Of a stretch of 64,000 bases of DNA, positions 26,193 through 33,823 are shown in pieces. The DNA is taken from contig CANMSE010000003.1 in assembly GCA_947500555.1 (NCBI GenBank), forward strand, positions 496,001 through 560,000. The letters run 5' to 3'. Within the stretch, counting starts at the first letter, position 1. Each line of letters opens with the position of its first letter. This DNA comes from an uncultured Fulvivirga sp. GTDB lineage: Bacteria > Bacteroidota > Bacteroidia > Cytophagales > Cyclobacteriaceae. The notes below the pieces were generated by a model. It saw only the letters and a program-made list of their open reading frames with translations. It made no database searches and had not been told where the DNA came from. A program made the translations under genes and the position numbers.

Positions 26193-26558
26193 TCATATTT
26201 TGTCTAAATCATTAACGGTTAAATCATTGTCTACATTTCCCGTATTCAAGGTAGAAGCCAGTTCAAAAAGCATAACATGAACTTCATCTGGGGCATAGGG
26301 TTTGTGCTCCACACCTTTCGGAATAATGACAAACTCACCAGCCCCCAGTTCCAATGTTTTATCCTTTAGTTCGATGAATAGTTTACCCTCAATCACGTAA
26401 AACAGCTCATCTTCATGATCATGATGATGCATAACGAACTCTCCTTTGAACTTGGCCACTTTCACCAGTTGGTTATTGAGCGCTCCCACTATCTTAGGCG
26501 ACCAGTAGTCGTTAAAGATGTTGAGTTTCGATGCTAAATTAACCTTTTGAATTTCCAT
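26193..26558 (-). CDS. Cupin-domain protein
   Basis: The start at ATG 26558 (MEIQKVNLASKLNIFNDYW) is preferred over a frame extension to 26606. The 121-aa protein is a single cupin barrel with metal-binding motif HHHDHEDELFYVIEG and the second motif PKGVEHKPYAP. Such small cupins bind a metal and act as isomerases, oxygenases or ligand sensors; the reaction is unknown. It belongs to the same-strand group of small stress-type genes, 281 bp downstream of OsmC with a repeat between. Confidence 0.87.
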   Translation of the reverse strand: MEIQKVNLASKLNIFNDYWSPKIVGALNNQLVKVAKFKGEFVMHHHDHEDELFYVIEGKLFIELKDKTLELGAGEFVIIPKGVEHKPYAPDEVHVMLFELASTLNTGNVDNDLTVNDLDKI

Positions 26559-26641
26559 AATTTTTTTGGTTTTATTTAAACAACACTGAGTCTGATCTAA
26601 GATCAAGAGAAACCACTTCTAGTCATTTGATTTCATTGTCT

Positions 26642-26782
26642 CCCCGGATTCCTGCCTAGCCGTCAGGCAGGTATTCCGGGGTCTCCTTCTCGGGATCCCG
26701 TCCCTCTTACAACAAGAGATTGCTTCGTCATACTTCCTCGCAAAAACCAGGTATTGGTAATTGCGAGGCACGAAGCAATCTT
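26642..26782. repeat. Two adjacent inverted repeats in an intergenic gap
   Basis: At 26642-26681, CCCCGGATTCCTGCCT pairs with AGGCAGGTATTCCGGGG around a 7-nt loop. At 26716-26782, AGATTGCTTCGT...CTCGCAA pairs with TTGCGAG...ACGAAGCAATCT. The second is the TGCTTCGT/CTCGCAA family also seen near 27905 and 37181. The rest of the 281-bp gap shows nothing. Confidence 0.75.
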
Positions 26783-26839
26783 ATACCTCCCTTTGATAAA
26801 TACGTCATCGGTTGCCCATTAAATTATTAATCTATCATA

Positions 26840-27307
26840 CTAAACAACTGTCTTCGCTTCATGCCCAATCTTAAAATTGCAGGAGTTGGCAATAAAACAC
26901 ATCTTGTTTGCTTCTGCATGCAACTCATTGGCCTTGGCAATCATTTGAGCGTCCTTGACCTTTACGTGTGGGCGCAACGTCACTTCTGTAAAACGTCCAC
27001 TGCCGTTTTCATCTTCCTGCATGATGCCGGTAGCCTTGTCCAAGTACTCGGTAACAATGATTTTATGTACCGAACATAAATGCAAATACCAAAGCATGTG
27101 GCAGGAGGACAATGAAGAAAGAAAAAGCTCTTCAGGGTTGTATCTTGACGGATCTCCTAAGAAAGAAGGATCGGAAGATGCCTGTATTTCATGATTCTTA
27201 CTAGCTGCCTTTATAGTATGACCCCTGTTGTAAGATTTATAACTCTGTGTGCCTTTGCCTTCGTTTCCTGTCCATTCGACTGATACGTTGTAGTGATGTG
27301 TTTTCAT
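26840..27307 (-). CDS. OsmC/Ohr-family peroxide reductase
   Basis: The 155-aa protein has the OsmC signature NPEELFLSSLSSCHMLWYL with reactive Cys69 and a second thiol region MCFIANSC (Cys137 or Cys143). The family reduces organic hydroperoxides with a Cys pair. The ATG at 27307 shares one base with the stop of the MarR gene, so the two are translationally coupled; MarR-OsmC pairing recalls OhrR-Ohr organic-peroxide sensing. It acts in the cytosol. Substrate preference (OsmC versus Ohr) was not settled from motifs alone. Confidence 0.9.
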   Translation of the reverse strand: MKTHHYNVSVEWTGNEGKGTQSYKSYNRGHTIKAASKNHEIQASSDPSFLGDPSRYNPEELFLSSLSSCHMLWYLHLCSVHKIIVTEYLDKATGIMQEDENGSGRFTEVTLRPHVKVKDAQMIAKANELHAEANKMCFIANSCNFKIGHEAKTVV

Positions 27308-27795
27308 TAGTTTGATTCTTTTAAGCGATCCGCAATACGTTGGCCAAAGGAAGCCTCCTCCAGGTTTGATTCCAGTTGCGCCAGGTGCTGCATAATCTCC
27401 GTGTTTTGATTAAGTAATTCCAGGGTAACCTCCTTCCCCATTTTCCATATTTTGGTGAATAACGGCAGGTTGTCTTCTGCTTTTTTGGTGAGCTGAAATA
27501 CCGTTTTCCTTTTATCGATCTTTTCTTTTTCACTTTTCAGGTAGCCTTTGCTGATCATCTTATTGGTCATCGTAATCACGGACTGATGGGTGAACTTTAA
27601 CCGGGTAGCGATTTCCATGACAGATACATTGGGTTGCTCCCGCACTATCCACAAAACAAGGTACCAATTGGGCTCGGTATCCATGTCAAGCTCCCGATAC
27701 ATGGCCCTCAGGCTGTGAGACATTTTATCGCTGATGCGTTTTAACCGTGTATCGAGGTTGGCATAGCCCAGCTCCTTCACCAAATCGTTCTCCAT
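27307..27795 (-). CDS. MarR-family transcriptional regulator
   Basis: This is a 162-aa winged-helix protein: dimerisation helices (1-40), the DNA-reading helix region VSVMEIATRLKFTHQSVITMTN and the wing KGYLKSEKEKIDKRKTVFQLT. It lacks a cysteine in the N-terminal helix where OhrR has its sensing Cys, so if it senses peroxide it would do so differently. It precedes and overlaps the OsmC gene. A palindrome 34 bp upstream of its start (27829-27840) is a probable autoregulatory operator. Confidence 0.88.
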   Translation of the reverse strand: MENDLVKELGYANLDTRLKRISDKMSHSLRAMYRELDMDTEPNWYLVLWIVREQPNVSVMEIATRLKFTHQSVITMTNKMISKGYLKSEKEKIDKRKTVFQLTKKAEDNLPLFTKIWKMGKEVTLELLNQNTEIMQHLAQLESNLEEASFGQRIADRLKESN

Positions 27796-27828
27796 AGCAT
27801 TGAGATTTTATACAATACTACAAAATAC

Positions 27829-27840
27829 GCAGTTAACTGC
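27829..27840. promoter_or_regulatory. Probable MarR operator
   Basis: GCAGTTAACTGC is a perfect 12-bp palindrome, extended to 18 bp with one mismatch, just upstream of a TATTTTG element (near-match to the -7 box) on the minus strand. Its position in front of the marR-like gene suggests autoregulation. Confidence 0.55.
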
Positions 27841-27904
27841 ATAAATATTTTAAATATTTCAAACTTTGTGGTTAACGTCATCGCATGGTAGTTAGTGGAC
27901 TGTT

Positions 27905-28046
27905 AGAAAACAACTGCGTTTTGCGAACGAAGTGAAGCAATCTCTAAATACGCTTTGAGAATGAGTATATAGATTGCCTGTCCTCCGTACAACTTCGGGA
28001 GGTGGGCTTCGTTACCTCGCAAAAACGTCAACTAATTTTGTTTTCT
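27905..28046. repeat. Imperfect inverted repeat of the GCGA...GAACGAAG family
   Basis: The left arm (AGAAAACAA, GCGTTTTGCGA, GAACGAAG) and the right arm read on the other strand share AGAAAACAA, CGTTTTTGCGA and AACGAAG. An inner CCTCCGTACAACTTCGGGAGG hairpin adds to the fold. It is intergenic between marR and the DUF5615 gene. Confidence 0.65.
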
Positions 28047-28068
28047 TACCGACACTATTTAGAAAATC

Positions 28069-28446
28069 TTAGCCATTTCTCGAGCGCTCGTTTTCGTCAT
28101 GTTCAGTTATGCCATCGTTACTTAGTTCTACGAAACTGCTTCTGTTCAACGCATTCTTGATAATCAAAGCATTGTTTCTAAATAAGTCAAATAATTGCCT
28201 GTTCTTCAGGTTTCCGGTGGTGACTAAGAATAGCCTCTTTGGCTTCCTTAAAGTCATATGTGAGTGGTAAAAGTCAAAGTCTTTCGTTGCAACAACTAGG
28301 TCTTCACGATCAGCAAATGCGGCAATTTCTACATCTGAGGTTTCGTCCCCTTTCGGGAGTTCATCGACATGGATGGATTCGAGACCAAGTTGATTAAGTA
28401 TTTCACAAAGCTTTACGGGAAGTTGCGCATCCACAATCAGCTTCAT
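28069..28446 (-). CDS. DUF5615 PIN-like toxin candidate
   Basis: The 125-aa protein begins MKLIVDAQLPVKLCEILN and has ADREDLVVATKDFDF, the acidic pattern of the DUF5615/Mut7-C PIN-like nuclease family (Asp6, then TKDFDF). PIN-type toxins cleave RNA. It starts 4 nt inside the DUF433 gene (ATGA overlap), which is the usual two-gene arrangement of this putative toxin-antitoxin type. The last 20 residues are charged and disordered. Activity is inferred from family only. Confidence 0.83.
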   Translation of the reverse strand: MKLIVDAQLPVKLCEILNQLGLESIHVDELPKGDETSDVEIAAFADREDLVVATKDFDFYHSHMTLRKPKRLFLVTTGNLKNRQLFDLFRNNALIIKNALNRSSFVELSNDGITEHDENERSRNG

Positions 28447-28679
28447 ACTGAAATTTTAGTATAGCTCGAATACTTTGTCACTTTCGTTGCGTAGGCTAAA
28501 CATGCCAAAATATCTTCTTCTTCCAGATTAGGGTAATCCTCCAATATTTCAGCGTGGGTTGACCCCGCAGATAAAAGGTCCAGAATCAAATCTACCGTGT
28601 ACCGCTTATTTCTTATGGTAGGTCTTCCGTGACAAATTTGTGGGTTAACAGTGATTCTATCTAGCAGTTGATTTTCCAT
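28443..28679 (-). CDS. DUF433 antitoxin candidate
   Basis: The 78-aa protein carries the DUF433 signature RITVNPQICHGRPTIRNKRYTVDLILDLLS (quoted in part: ICHGRPTIR), then ILEDYPNLEEEDILACLAYA. DUF433 proteins are winged-helix-like antitoxins usually paired with DUF5615 toxins, exactly as here. It overlaps the toxin gene by 4 nt. A 290-bp gap upstream holds a large palindrome. Confidence 0.85.
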   Translation of the reverse strand: MENQLLDRITVNPQICHGRPTIRNKRYTVDLILDLLSAGSTHAEILEDYPNLEEEDILACLAYATKVTKYSSYTKISV

Positions 28680-28795
28680 ATATTAAAGTTACGAAATGTT
28701 TAATTCATTCTTCCGATGAAGAAACATCTCTATTGCTGAGCCTTTTAACCTTATATCAAAGTTGGTAGTCCTACTCCTGCACCTAAACCCTTCCG

Positions 28796-28938
28796 GAGGC
28801 TGTCTCAAAAAGGATGGTTCTACAACTTACTAGTCATTCTGACGTAGGAAGAATCTCACTCAGTTTTGAAACAACACACTTTCAGCTTAAGTGAGATCCT
28901 TCATAAATTCAGGATGACCACCCTTTTGAGACAGCCTC
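28796..28938. repeat. 143-bp palindromic element next to a RAYT gene
   Basis: The termini GAGGCTGTCTCAAAA and TTTTGAGACAGCCTC are perfect inverted repeats. Inside, GTCATTCTGACGTAGGAAG / CTTCATAAATTCAGGATGAC and AATCTCACT / AGTGAGATC continue the pairing. The GTCATTCTGA text is the common Bacteroidota REP type. It ends 32 bp from the transposase gene and is a likely substrate or relic of it. Confidence 0.82.
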
Positions 28939-28969
28939 TTCCTAATTATAAGTAGTTTTAAACTACTCC

Positions 28970-29521
28970 TCATATAAGAAACTTAATTTCCAGCATTCCT
29001 TTTTGACCTGAATAGACTGGCGCACTGCTGTATCGATAGTGTTCTGCCTCATAGACTATCCCCTCCTTCACCGGATTATTATGAATATAGTCTAATCGTT
29101 GATCCATCATTTCATTGGTTGACAAATGAATAGGATGGTTATCTTGCTGCCAGAATTGATAGTTCTTATTGTTACTATTCTTCGTACCGGCCGATTTAAA
29201 TATCCACATCATCCAATCTCTCCTACTTTCTCCGGGGTTATTGGCTATTTCTCGTAGTAAAGCTTTACTAGTATGCTTCTTGAAATCTCTGAGAATATCA
29301 GAAAGATTAAAATCTTCCTCCGCTGCTGCAATCAGATGAATGTGGTTGCTCATGATCGCATATGCATAAAGGATCAATTCTTTTTCTTTTTGACAATACC
29401 TCATACTTTCTATAATCACCTCTTTATACTGCGGACGCGATAGGGCGTCTACCCACTGGACAGTGGCGAAAGTAATGAAATGTGGCGCCTGATGGTCACT
29501 AATGGTGTACTTGGAGGGCAT
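28970..29521 (-). CDS. REP-associated tyrosine transposase (RAYT, Y1_Tnp)
   Basis: The 183-aa protein has the IS200/RAYT HUH motif AIMSNHIHLIAA (His-x-His) and, near the C-terminus, RLDYIHNNPVKEGIV and HYRYSSA, typical of Bacteroidota RAYTs; the catalytic Tyr is probably in the DYIHNNPV helix. RAYTs are single-copy domesticated-like transposases that act on REP hairpins. Hairpins lie on both sides (28796-28938 and 29529-29580), as expected. It is not part of an IS with its own ends that I can see. Confidence 0.92.
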   Translation of the reverse strand: MPSKYTISDHQAPHFITFATVQWVDALSRPQYKEVIIESMRYCQKEKELILYAYAIMSNHIHLIAAAEEDFNLSDILRDFKKHTSKALLREIANNPGESRRDWMMWIFKSAGTKNSNNKNYQFWQQDNHPIHLSTNEMMDQRLDYIHNNPVKEGIVYEAEHYRYSSAPVYSGQKGMLEIKFLI

Positions 29522-29528
29522 AACTAAA

Positions 29529-29580
29529 ACAAGTTACAAACTTGTATTCTATTGAGAAAGCTTAGGTCACAGACTTAAGC
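29529..29580. repeat. Pair of REP-type hairpins upstream of the RAYT gene
   Basis: ACAAGTT-ACA-AACTTGT (29529-29545) is perfect. GCTTAGGTC-ACA-GACTTAAGC (29560-29580) pairs at 8 of 9 positions. Both have the same ACA loop, and they start 8 bp before the transposase start, as REP substrates usually flank a RAYT gene. Confidence 0.7.
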
Positions 29581-29595
29581 TAGAGTGGAATTATT

Positions 29596-30060
29596 CTATT
29601 CACCTTGATCTACACTAGTTTTCTTCCTAAAAGCAATAAAGTCTGAAACCGAATTGGATTTAAACAGCAATCCTATTACCAGAGACAAGACAGGAATTAT
29701 CATCTGAGATTCCTTGATAAAAATGGGAATCAATACCAGAGCGAAAAGGCATATCCCGATAAGTATTCCCTTGTATATTTTCTCTTTTGTATCAAGCTTG
29801 TTTATTGCAACTAATTCCTCTTTTTCGATTTCTGTTTCCTTGTCAATTTGATATTTCTGAGTTGAAGATGACATTTTTGTGTATTCTATCAGAATTTCAC
29901 CACCCTTATCAAACAAAGTTTCAATGAACTTATCTTGAGCGTTATACTGTTGGATATACTGCTGTTTGTGATTCCTCATAGTTTCCAGTTCATGCTTTGT
30001 TTGCGTTAACTGATTTTGTAGTTCCTTTTGTTGTTCCGGTGATAGGTTAGATTCTTCCAT
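29596..30060 (-). CDS. Coiled-coil protein with two membrane segments, unknown function
   Basis: The start is ATG 30060 (MEESNLSPEQQKELQNQ); a GTG nine bases upstream is less likely. Of 154 residues, about 1-50 form a Gln/Lys/Glu-rich coiled coil, followed by a helical linker to about 90. Two membrane segments (IYKGILIGICLFALVLIPIF and IIPVLSLVIGLLF) form a hairpin, and a short basic tail ends the protein. The topology resembles DUF2335-like small membrane proteins but I cannot assign the family. It is 88 nt downstream of the LPO_1073-like gene with an attC-like site between, and may be its partner or an independent cassette. Confidence 0.75.
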   Translation of the reverse strand: MEESNLSPEQQKELQNQLTQTKHELETMRNHKQQYIQQYNAQDKFIETLFDKGGEILIEYTKMSSSTQKYQIDKETEIEKEELVAINKLDTKEKIYKGILIGICLFALVLIPIFIKESQMIIPVLSLVIGLLFKSNSVSDFIAFRKKTSVDQGE

Positions 30061-30081
30061 AAGTTGCACTGTCCTGCTTGT

Positions 30082-30141
30082 ATATAACGTTCCGTGTATG
30101 GCGCGTATCCCGAAGGGTATAGACTATACCCCTTGTTCTAT
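30082..30141 (-). repeat. attC-like recombination site 1
   Basis: On the plus strand the outer 7-mers ATATAAC and GTTCTAT are inverted repeats (6 of 7), and the inner 8-mers GTGTATGG and CTATACCC pair at 6 of 8. Spacers are 5 nt and 3 nt. The site ends 6 nt before the stop codon of the upstream minus-strand gene (30148). The conserved attC core bases AAC and GTT are in place; the rest of the consensus is not. An inner GGGTATA-GAC-TATACCC hairpin is also present. Confidence 0.4.
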
Positions 30142-30147
30142 GCTTTT

Positions 30148-31731
30148 TTAATTTAGTGGTGGTAATGTTTTGTCACATCTTTGAGCATTCGAATGCGCTA
30201 GTACCTTGCCTACAGAGGTAATTTTAAACCTAGTCCCAATATTATCCCACCACTCCTTAAGAATTTTTAAGTTTGGTCTTTTATCCCATTCTTCCATGAA
30301 TTTTCTTATGTTCTCATTCTTGATACTTCCATCTTGCTTGTAAAGGTCATATATAGAATAAAGTGCGATTTTTTGGCCTTCAGTCAATGGTATTGGTAAA
30401 GTCACAATATTACCATTGTTATTTACCCGAAACTCAAAATTGAGATTATTGATTTGATTTCTGTTAGGAACATTTAGCCGAACATAATTCTCATTAAACG
30501 GATTGTCTAATAATAGATTTTGTGACAATTTAGAATCCTTCAGTATTTCAATTGCTTTTTTAAAATTTTCTGATTCTTTTTCAAGACCAGAATCTATGTA
30601 GCCATTTAAAACTTCAGGATAAAATTGTTGTATTTTCTTCATACTACCTAATGAACTCAATCTAGCAGAATCCAGTATATCAAGGTGGTCAAGCCAGTCA
30701 TTCCCTGCCGGAAGAACTCCATAAAATAATTTTCCAAATAAATCATTTAGGACATCCAAACCTTGATTTACATTTCCACTTGTTGGGGTAAAAGTAGAAA
30801 CTGCATGAGCTACAGTAAGACCTAGTAATGCTTCATCAGAAATACTATCAACTATCTCGACTGCTCGATTAATACCTGTTCTTATATTTCTGTTCTCTCC
30901 TTTTTGAAATCTATGTATTAATAATTCGGATAGAAGGTCATAATCAGCTGGTCTTTCTGTTGCTGCAGCTGTTTTTTGAGCTTCTGCTAGTAACAATTGA
31001 AAACTAGGGTCTGCAAATGCTTGCAAAGCTCCATCAACAGCCTCCATTTTTGGCATTAAGCTTTTCTCGAATTCAGATACACGAGAATTCGCAACTTCTA
31101 GAGCTTCTTCTGTATAATCCTTTGTTAACTGCAAGTTCATTTCTTTATAAATTTCTCTTGCACGCTTTTCGTCAATACCAACATTAACAACCATTGCATC
31201 AGCTTGCATTAACTGTGAATTGTCGCCTCCATTTTGAATATGTTTATTGTCAGTAATTGTTTGGTCTCCGGCAGCTTGAAAGTTACTTGAACTATTTTGA
31301 CCTTTTTGCTTCATTTTAGTCCAATTAAAAATTGGTTTGTCATTTCGTTCAAAATAATCGAGAACCAAGAGTAGCGCACATAATAATAACAATGAAATAC
31401 TATAGACAACAGAAGTCGTGCCTACCTGTGTTTCAACATTTCCAGCAGATTCTTGGCTAAAAAAATATAGAACAAACTTTAATGAAAACGTATTGGTTGT
31501 AACAAGAATAGATAGAATGGACCAGAAGGCCTTCATATACCTTCTTACTGGATTATATATTAAGGTAATTACACCACTTAATATGCCAAGTAACAAAGCT
31601 ACTTTCCAATTGCCAATAAGTATCCACATCACTAAAAAAGCAATTCCAGTTGCAATCAACGATATATATATCCAAGGTATTTTTTTCATTTCTTTAATTG
31701 CATACAACAACAAACATGTGCTATGACACAT
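30148..31731 (-). CDS. Four-TM protein with LPO_1073/Vpar_1526-like cytoplasmic domain
   Basis: The N-terminus has about four membrane segments (near residues 20-38, 43-58, 70-92 and 107-126). A polar linker (142-185) contains QAAGDQTITDNKHIQNGGDN, the N/Q/G-rich lead-in of this family. The C-terminal domain (about 186-527) has REIYKEMNLQLTKDYTEEAL, FADPSFQLLLAEAQKTAA and YDLLSELLIHRF, which match my recall of the LPO_1073/Vpar_1526 family, seen in accessory regions and of unknown function. An alternative ATG at 31689 would start at the first membrane segment. A defence or stress role is inference from context (RAYT, TA genes, attC-like site). Confidence 0.72.
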   Translation of the reverse strand: MCHSTCLLLYAIKEMKKIPWIYISLIATGIAFLVMWILIGNWKVALLLGILSGVITLIYNPVRRYMKAFWSILSILVTTNTFSLKFVLYFFSQESAGNVETQVGTTSVVYSISLLLLCALLLVLDYFERNDKPIFNWTKMKQKGQNSSSNFQAAGDQTITDNKHIQNGGDNSQLMQADAMVVNVGIDEKRAREIYKEMNLQLTKDYTEEALEVANSRVSEFEKSLMPKMEAVDGALQAFADPSFQLLLAEAQKTAAATERPADYDLLSELLIHRFQKGENRNIRTGINRAVEIVDSISDEALLGLTVAHAVSTFTPTSGNVNQGLDVLNDLFGKLFYGVLPAGNDWLDHLDILDSARLSSLGSMKKIQQFYPEVLNGYIDSGLEKESENFKKAIEILKDSKLSQNLLLDNPFNENYVRLNVPNRNQINNLNFEFRVNNNGNIVTLPIPLTEGQKIALYSIYDLYKQDGSIKNENIRKFMEEWDKRPNLKILKEWWDNIGTRFKITSVGKVLAHSNAQRCDKTLPPLN

Positions 31732-31760
31732 ATCCGTACTGTATCCTGAATATAACTGAT

Positions 31761-31834
31761 CATTCCTTCAAAAAGGAATGAAAAATGTACTATTTAACTC
31801 TTATTAGTAGTTTTCACCTAGATTTTTAGGTGAA
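31761..31834. terminator. Two hairpins after the MoxR operon
   Basis: CATTCCTT-CAAA-AAGGAATG (31761-31780) and TTCACCTA-GATTTT-TAGGTGAA (31813-31834) are perfect 8-bp stems in the gap between the end of the MoxR operon and the LPO_1073-like gene. They lack strong T tracts, so they may be weak terminators or RNA-processing sites. Confidence 0.4.
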
Positions 31835-31871
31835 TTGTACTAGGCAAAATGGTGAATCAGAAAGAATTGAA

Positions 31872-31926
31872 CGTCACTTCGAAACGGAATGCAATGGACC
31901 CGATCAATATCGGGGTCGAGGTGACG
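31872..31926. repeat. Palindromic repeat at the 3' end of the MoxR operon
   Basis: CGTCACTTCGA and TCGAGGTGACG are inverted at 10 of 11 positions, with an inner ACCCGAT-CAAT-ATCGGGGT stem. It is a REP-like CGTCA(C/T)TTCGA repeat, 15 bp beyond the last gene of the operon. Confidence 0.75.
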
Positions 31927-31940
31927 ATTAGCAATGAGGT

Positions 31941-32129
31941 TTACTCAACCACCGCACTATCCTGCACCATAGAATCAGGTTGCTGTAGTATCTCCTCCTC
32001 GATGCGTTCTTTTAGCTGGGGCTTAGAGCCGGGAAAGGTGGTACGGGAACTGATATCATAACCTAAATAAAGCATGGCTCCTAAAAACAAGGCCGCAAAT
32101 ACGAGGAAGATTTTTTTATTGGTTTTCAT
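31941..32129 (-). CDS. Small membrane-anchored protein, last gene of the MoxR operon
   Basis: The ATG at 32129 (MKTNKKIFLVFAALFLGAML) overlaps the preceding stop by 4 nt (ATGA), which fixes the start; a frame extension to 32192 would lie inside the upstream gene. The 62-aa product has one membrane segment (about 7-24) and an acidic, Gln-rich tail (EERIEEEILQQPDSMVQDS in part). I do not recognise the family. Translational coupling suggests it works with the other membrane proteins of this operon. Confidence 0.72.
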   Translation of the reverse strand: MKTNKKIFLVFAALFLGAMLYLGYDISSRTTFPGSKPQLKERIEEEILQQPDSMVQDSAVVE

Positions 32130-33823
32130 TTCAGTTTTGGCTCCAGCCACAAATATCCCAACCCTAAGAGAAACAACAAGAAAAACCACCATAAGGATAT
32201 TTCCGATGGTGCCATTTCTATTTTCCGGAGAGTCGAAGAGGTATCACTAAATGCCAGTTTATTGGCCGCCAGCGTTCCGGCCTGCCTTACCTCCTGCCAG
32301 TCGCCCTCCTCAAAAACATAAAACCACTTCTCCGTTTTCTCCTGAAGCAGATGCCAGCCCGATTTCATTGGCCACAGTTGTCCATACCAGCGGTCAGCAA
32401 TAAACTCATGCTGGCGCAGTGGCAATTGCATATGTTGATAATGTACTTCAGGGCGATCATCAGTCGAGACCAACTGAAAATCTAAAGGCTCGTGGGGGTA
32501 AGTGAATGAGGGTGAAATGTGCCAGGGATCATCTTCCCTTTTTAATAGGAATTGTATTGCCTGGCTCCATAGCTTGCTATAAAAGTCCGCTTTACCCGAT
32601 AAGGCCAGTTGGTACGTATTGGCCAACGTGATGATACCTGTCTTTCCCTTTCCAATACGTTTTGCAGCCATCACCACTTCATCATCCTCACCTAGTACAG
32701 TTTCCTCCAAAAGCCCCGGTTCAACGAAGTAACCATTGATAGGTAGCATTTCGGATTGTTCCCCCAGCGTTAAACTGATCTCCTCTTTTTCTGTGCCTGC
32801 TGTTTTAAACTGACTCCATGAAGGTAGTTTGGTGTACCCGGATCCGTAAATAAGCAATCCAACTCCATGATTGGAGATGGTATTGTTCAGCACCCGCTTT
32901 TGACTTCGAGGTAAGCTCGTCAACCCTTCGGGAGACATAACAATCAGATCAAATTGTTCTAATAACTCTTCTGTCATTGTAGGCATTCGTTCTATGTCCA
33001 GACCGATGCTTTCATACCGGTATTTATCGGTGGTAATTTTAGTTCTTACAAACAACTGATGGCCTTTAGACTTTAAATGGTTCTTCAAAAAACGGGTCTC
33101 AAAGTTTGGCTGATCATTTAGAATAAGTACGTTGAGTTTCTTGGAAGCTTTAATAATGATCGGAACAGTATATGTTTTGGTCATCACTCCTTCCCCATCC
33201 ATCAGTTGAATATGAAAGACATATCGTCCCTCACTAGAAGGCGTAAATGATAATTCTTGCACTCCATCAGACAATATACTGACTGAATCCACTATACCGC
33301 CAAAGGCTTCGAGTTTCAACGTATGACCAGACAAACCTTTGGTTTGCAGCTTAATCTGCCACTCTCTATCCACTTCTGTTTCAAGGTCATAACTGACATC
33401 AATAATACCTTTCGAAAGGTTTTCAGGTACAAAATCAACCTGTTTCCCCTCCAGCTTCCAATGATCGTATTTCGGAATACCAAATCCTTTGACGATAAGG
33501 TGACTGCTCAATGACGACTCAAGAATATCATCAGACCAATCGATGATTTTTGAATTGGGATGCATCAACTTTAAGCTGTCACTTTTCTGATGCCCCTCCG
33601 TGAGCACAATGGTGGTGTTGACATTTGCTTCCTGATAGGTATAAGGCTTTAGTGCCATCGCCACCAGGCTGCTAACCACCACGACCAGAGCGGATATCCT
33701 TAGTGCGATATTTGATTGATCTGCTCTTTTAAACTCAAACCAAACGCTGGTAATCCACACTATCAGGCCACCAATGGCCACTGGAAACAGAAGGTTCAAA
33801 TTTGCCAGCCCTCCAATATCCAT
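32126..33823 (-). CDS. Membrane protein of the MoxR/BatA cluster with amidotransferase-like domain
   Basis: The 565-aa protein has two N-terminal membrane segments (about 10-28 and 40-57), beta-rich domains, and a central Rossmann-like part KKLNVLILNDQPNFETRFL...LEQFDLIVMSPEGL resembling class I glutamine-amidotransferase-like folds found in such clusters. It has one C-terminal segment (SLWWFFLLFLLGLGYLWLE). No catalytic Cys-His pair is evident, so it is probably structural. The start overlaps the previous stop by one base (TAATG). Function in envelope homeostasis is inferred from the operon. Confidence 0.8.
   Translation of the reverse strand: MDIGGLANLNLLFPVAIGGLIVWITSVWFEFKRADQSNIALRISALVVVVSSLVAMALKPYTYQEANVNTTIVLTEGHQKSDSLKLMHPNSKIIDWSDDILESSLSSHLIVKGFGIPKYDHWKLEGKQVDFVPENLSKGIIDVSYDLETEVDREWQIKLQTKGLSGHTLKLEAFGGIVDSVSILSDGVQELSFTPSSEGRYVFHIQLMDGEGVMTKTYTVPIIIKASKKLNVLILNDQPNFETRFLKNHLKSKGHQLFVRTKITTDKYRYESIGLDIERMPTMTEELLEQFDLIVMSPEGLTSLPRSQKRVLNNTISNHGVGLLIYGSGYTKLPSWSQFKTAGTEKEEISLTLGEQSEMLPINGYFVEPGLLEETVLGEDDEVVMAAKRIGKGKTGIITLANTYQLALSGKADFYSKLWSQAIQFLLKREDDPWHISPSFTYPHEPLDFQLVSTDDRPEVHYQHMQLPLRQHEFIADRWYGQLWPMKSGWHLLQEKTEKWFYVFEEGDWQEVRQAGTLAANKLAFSDTSSTLRKIEMAPSEISLWWFFLLFLLGLGYLWLEPKLK

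Noticed and set aside
30082..30141. Canonical integron attC by consensus
   Set aside because: RYYYAAC/GTTRRRY is met only at the AAC/GTT core and a few other bases, so the site is reported as attC-like, not attC.
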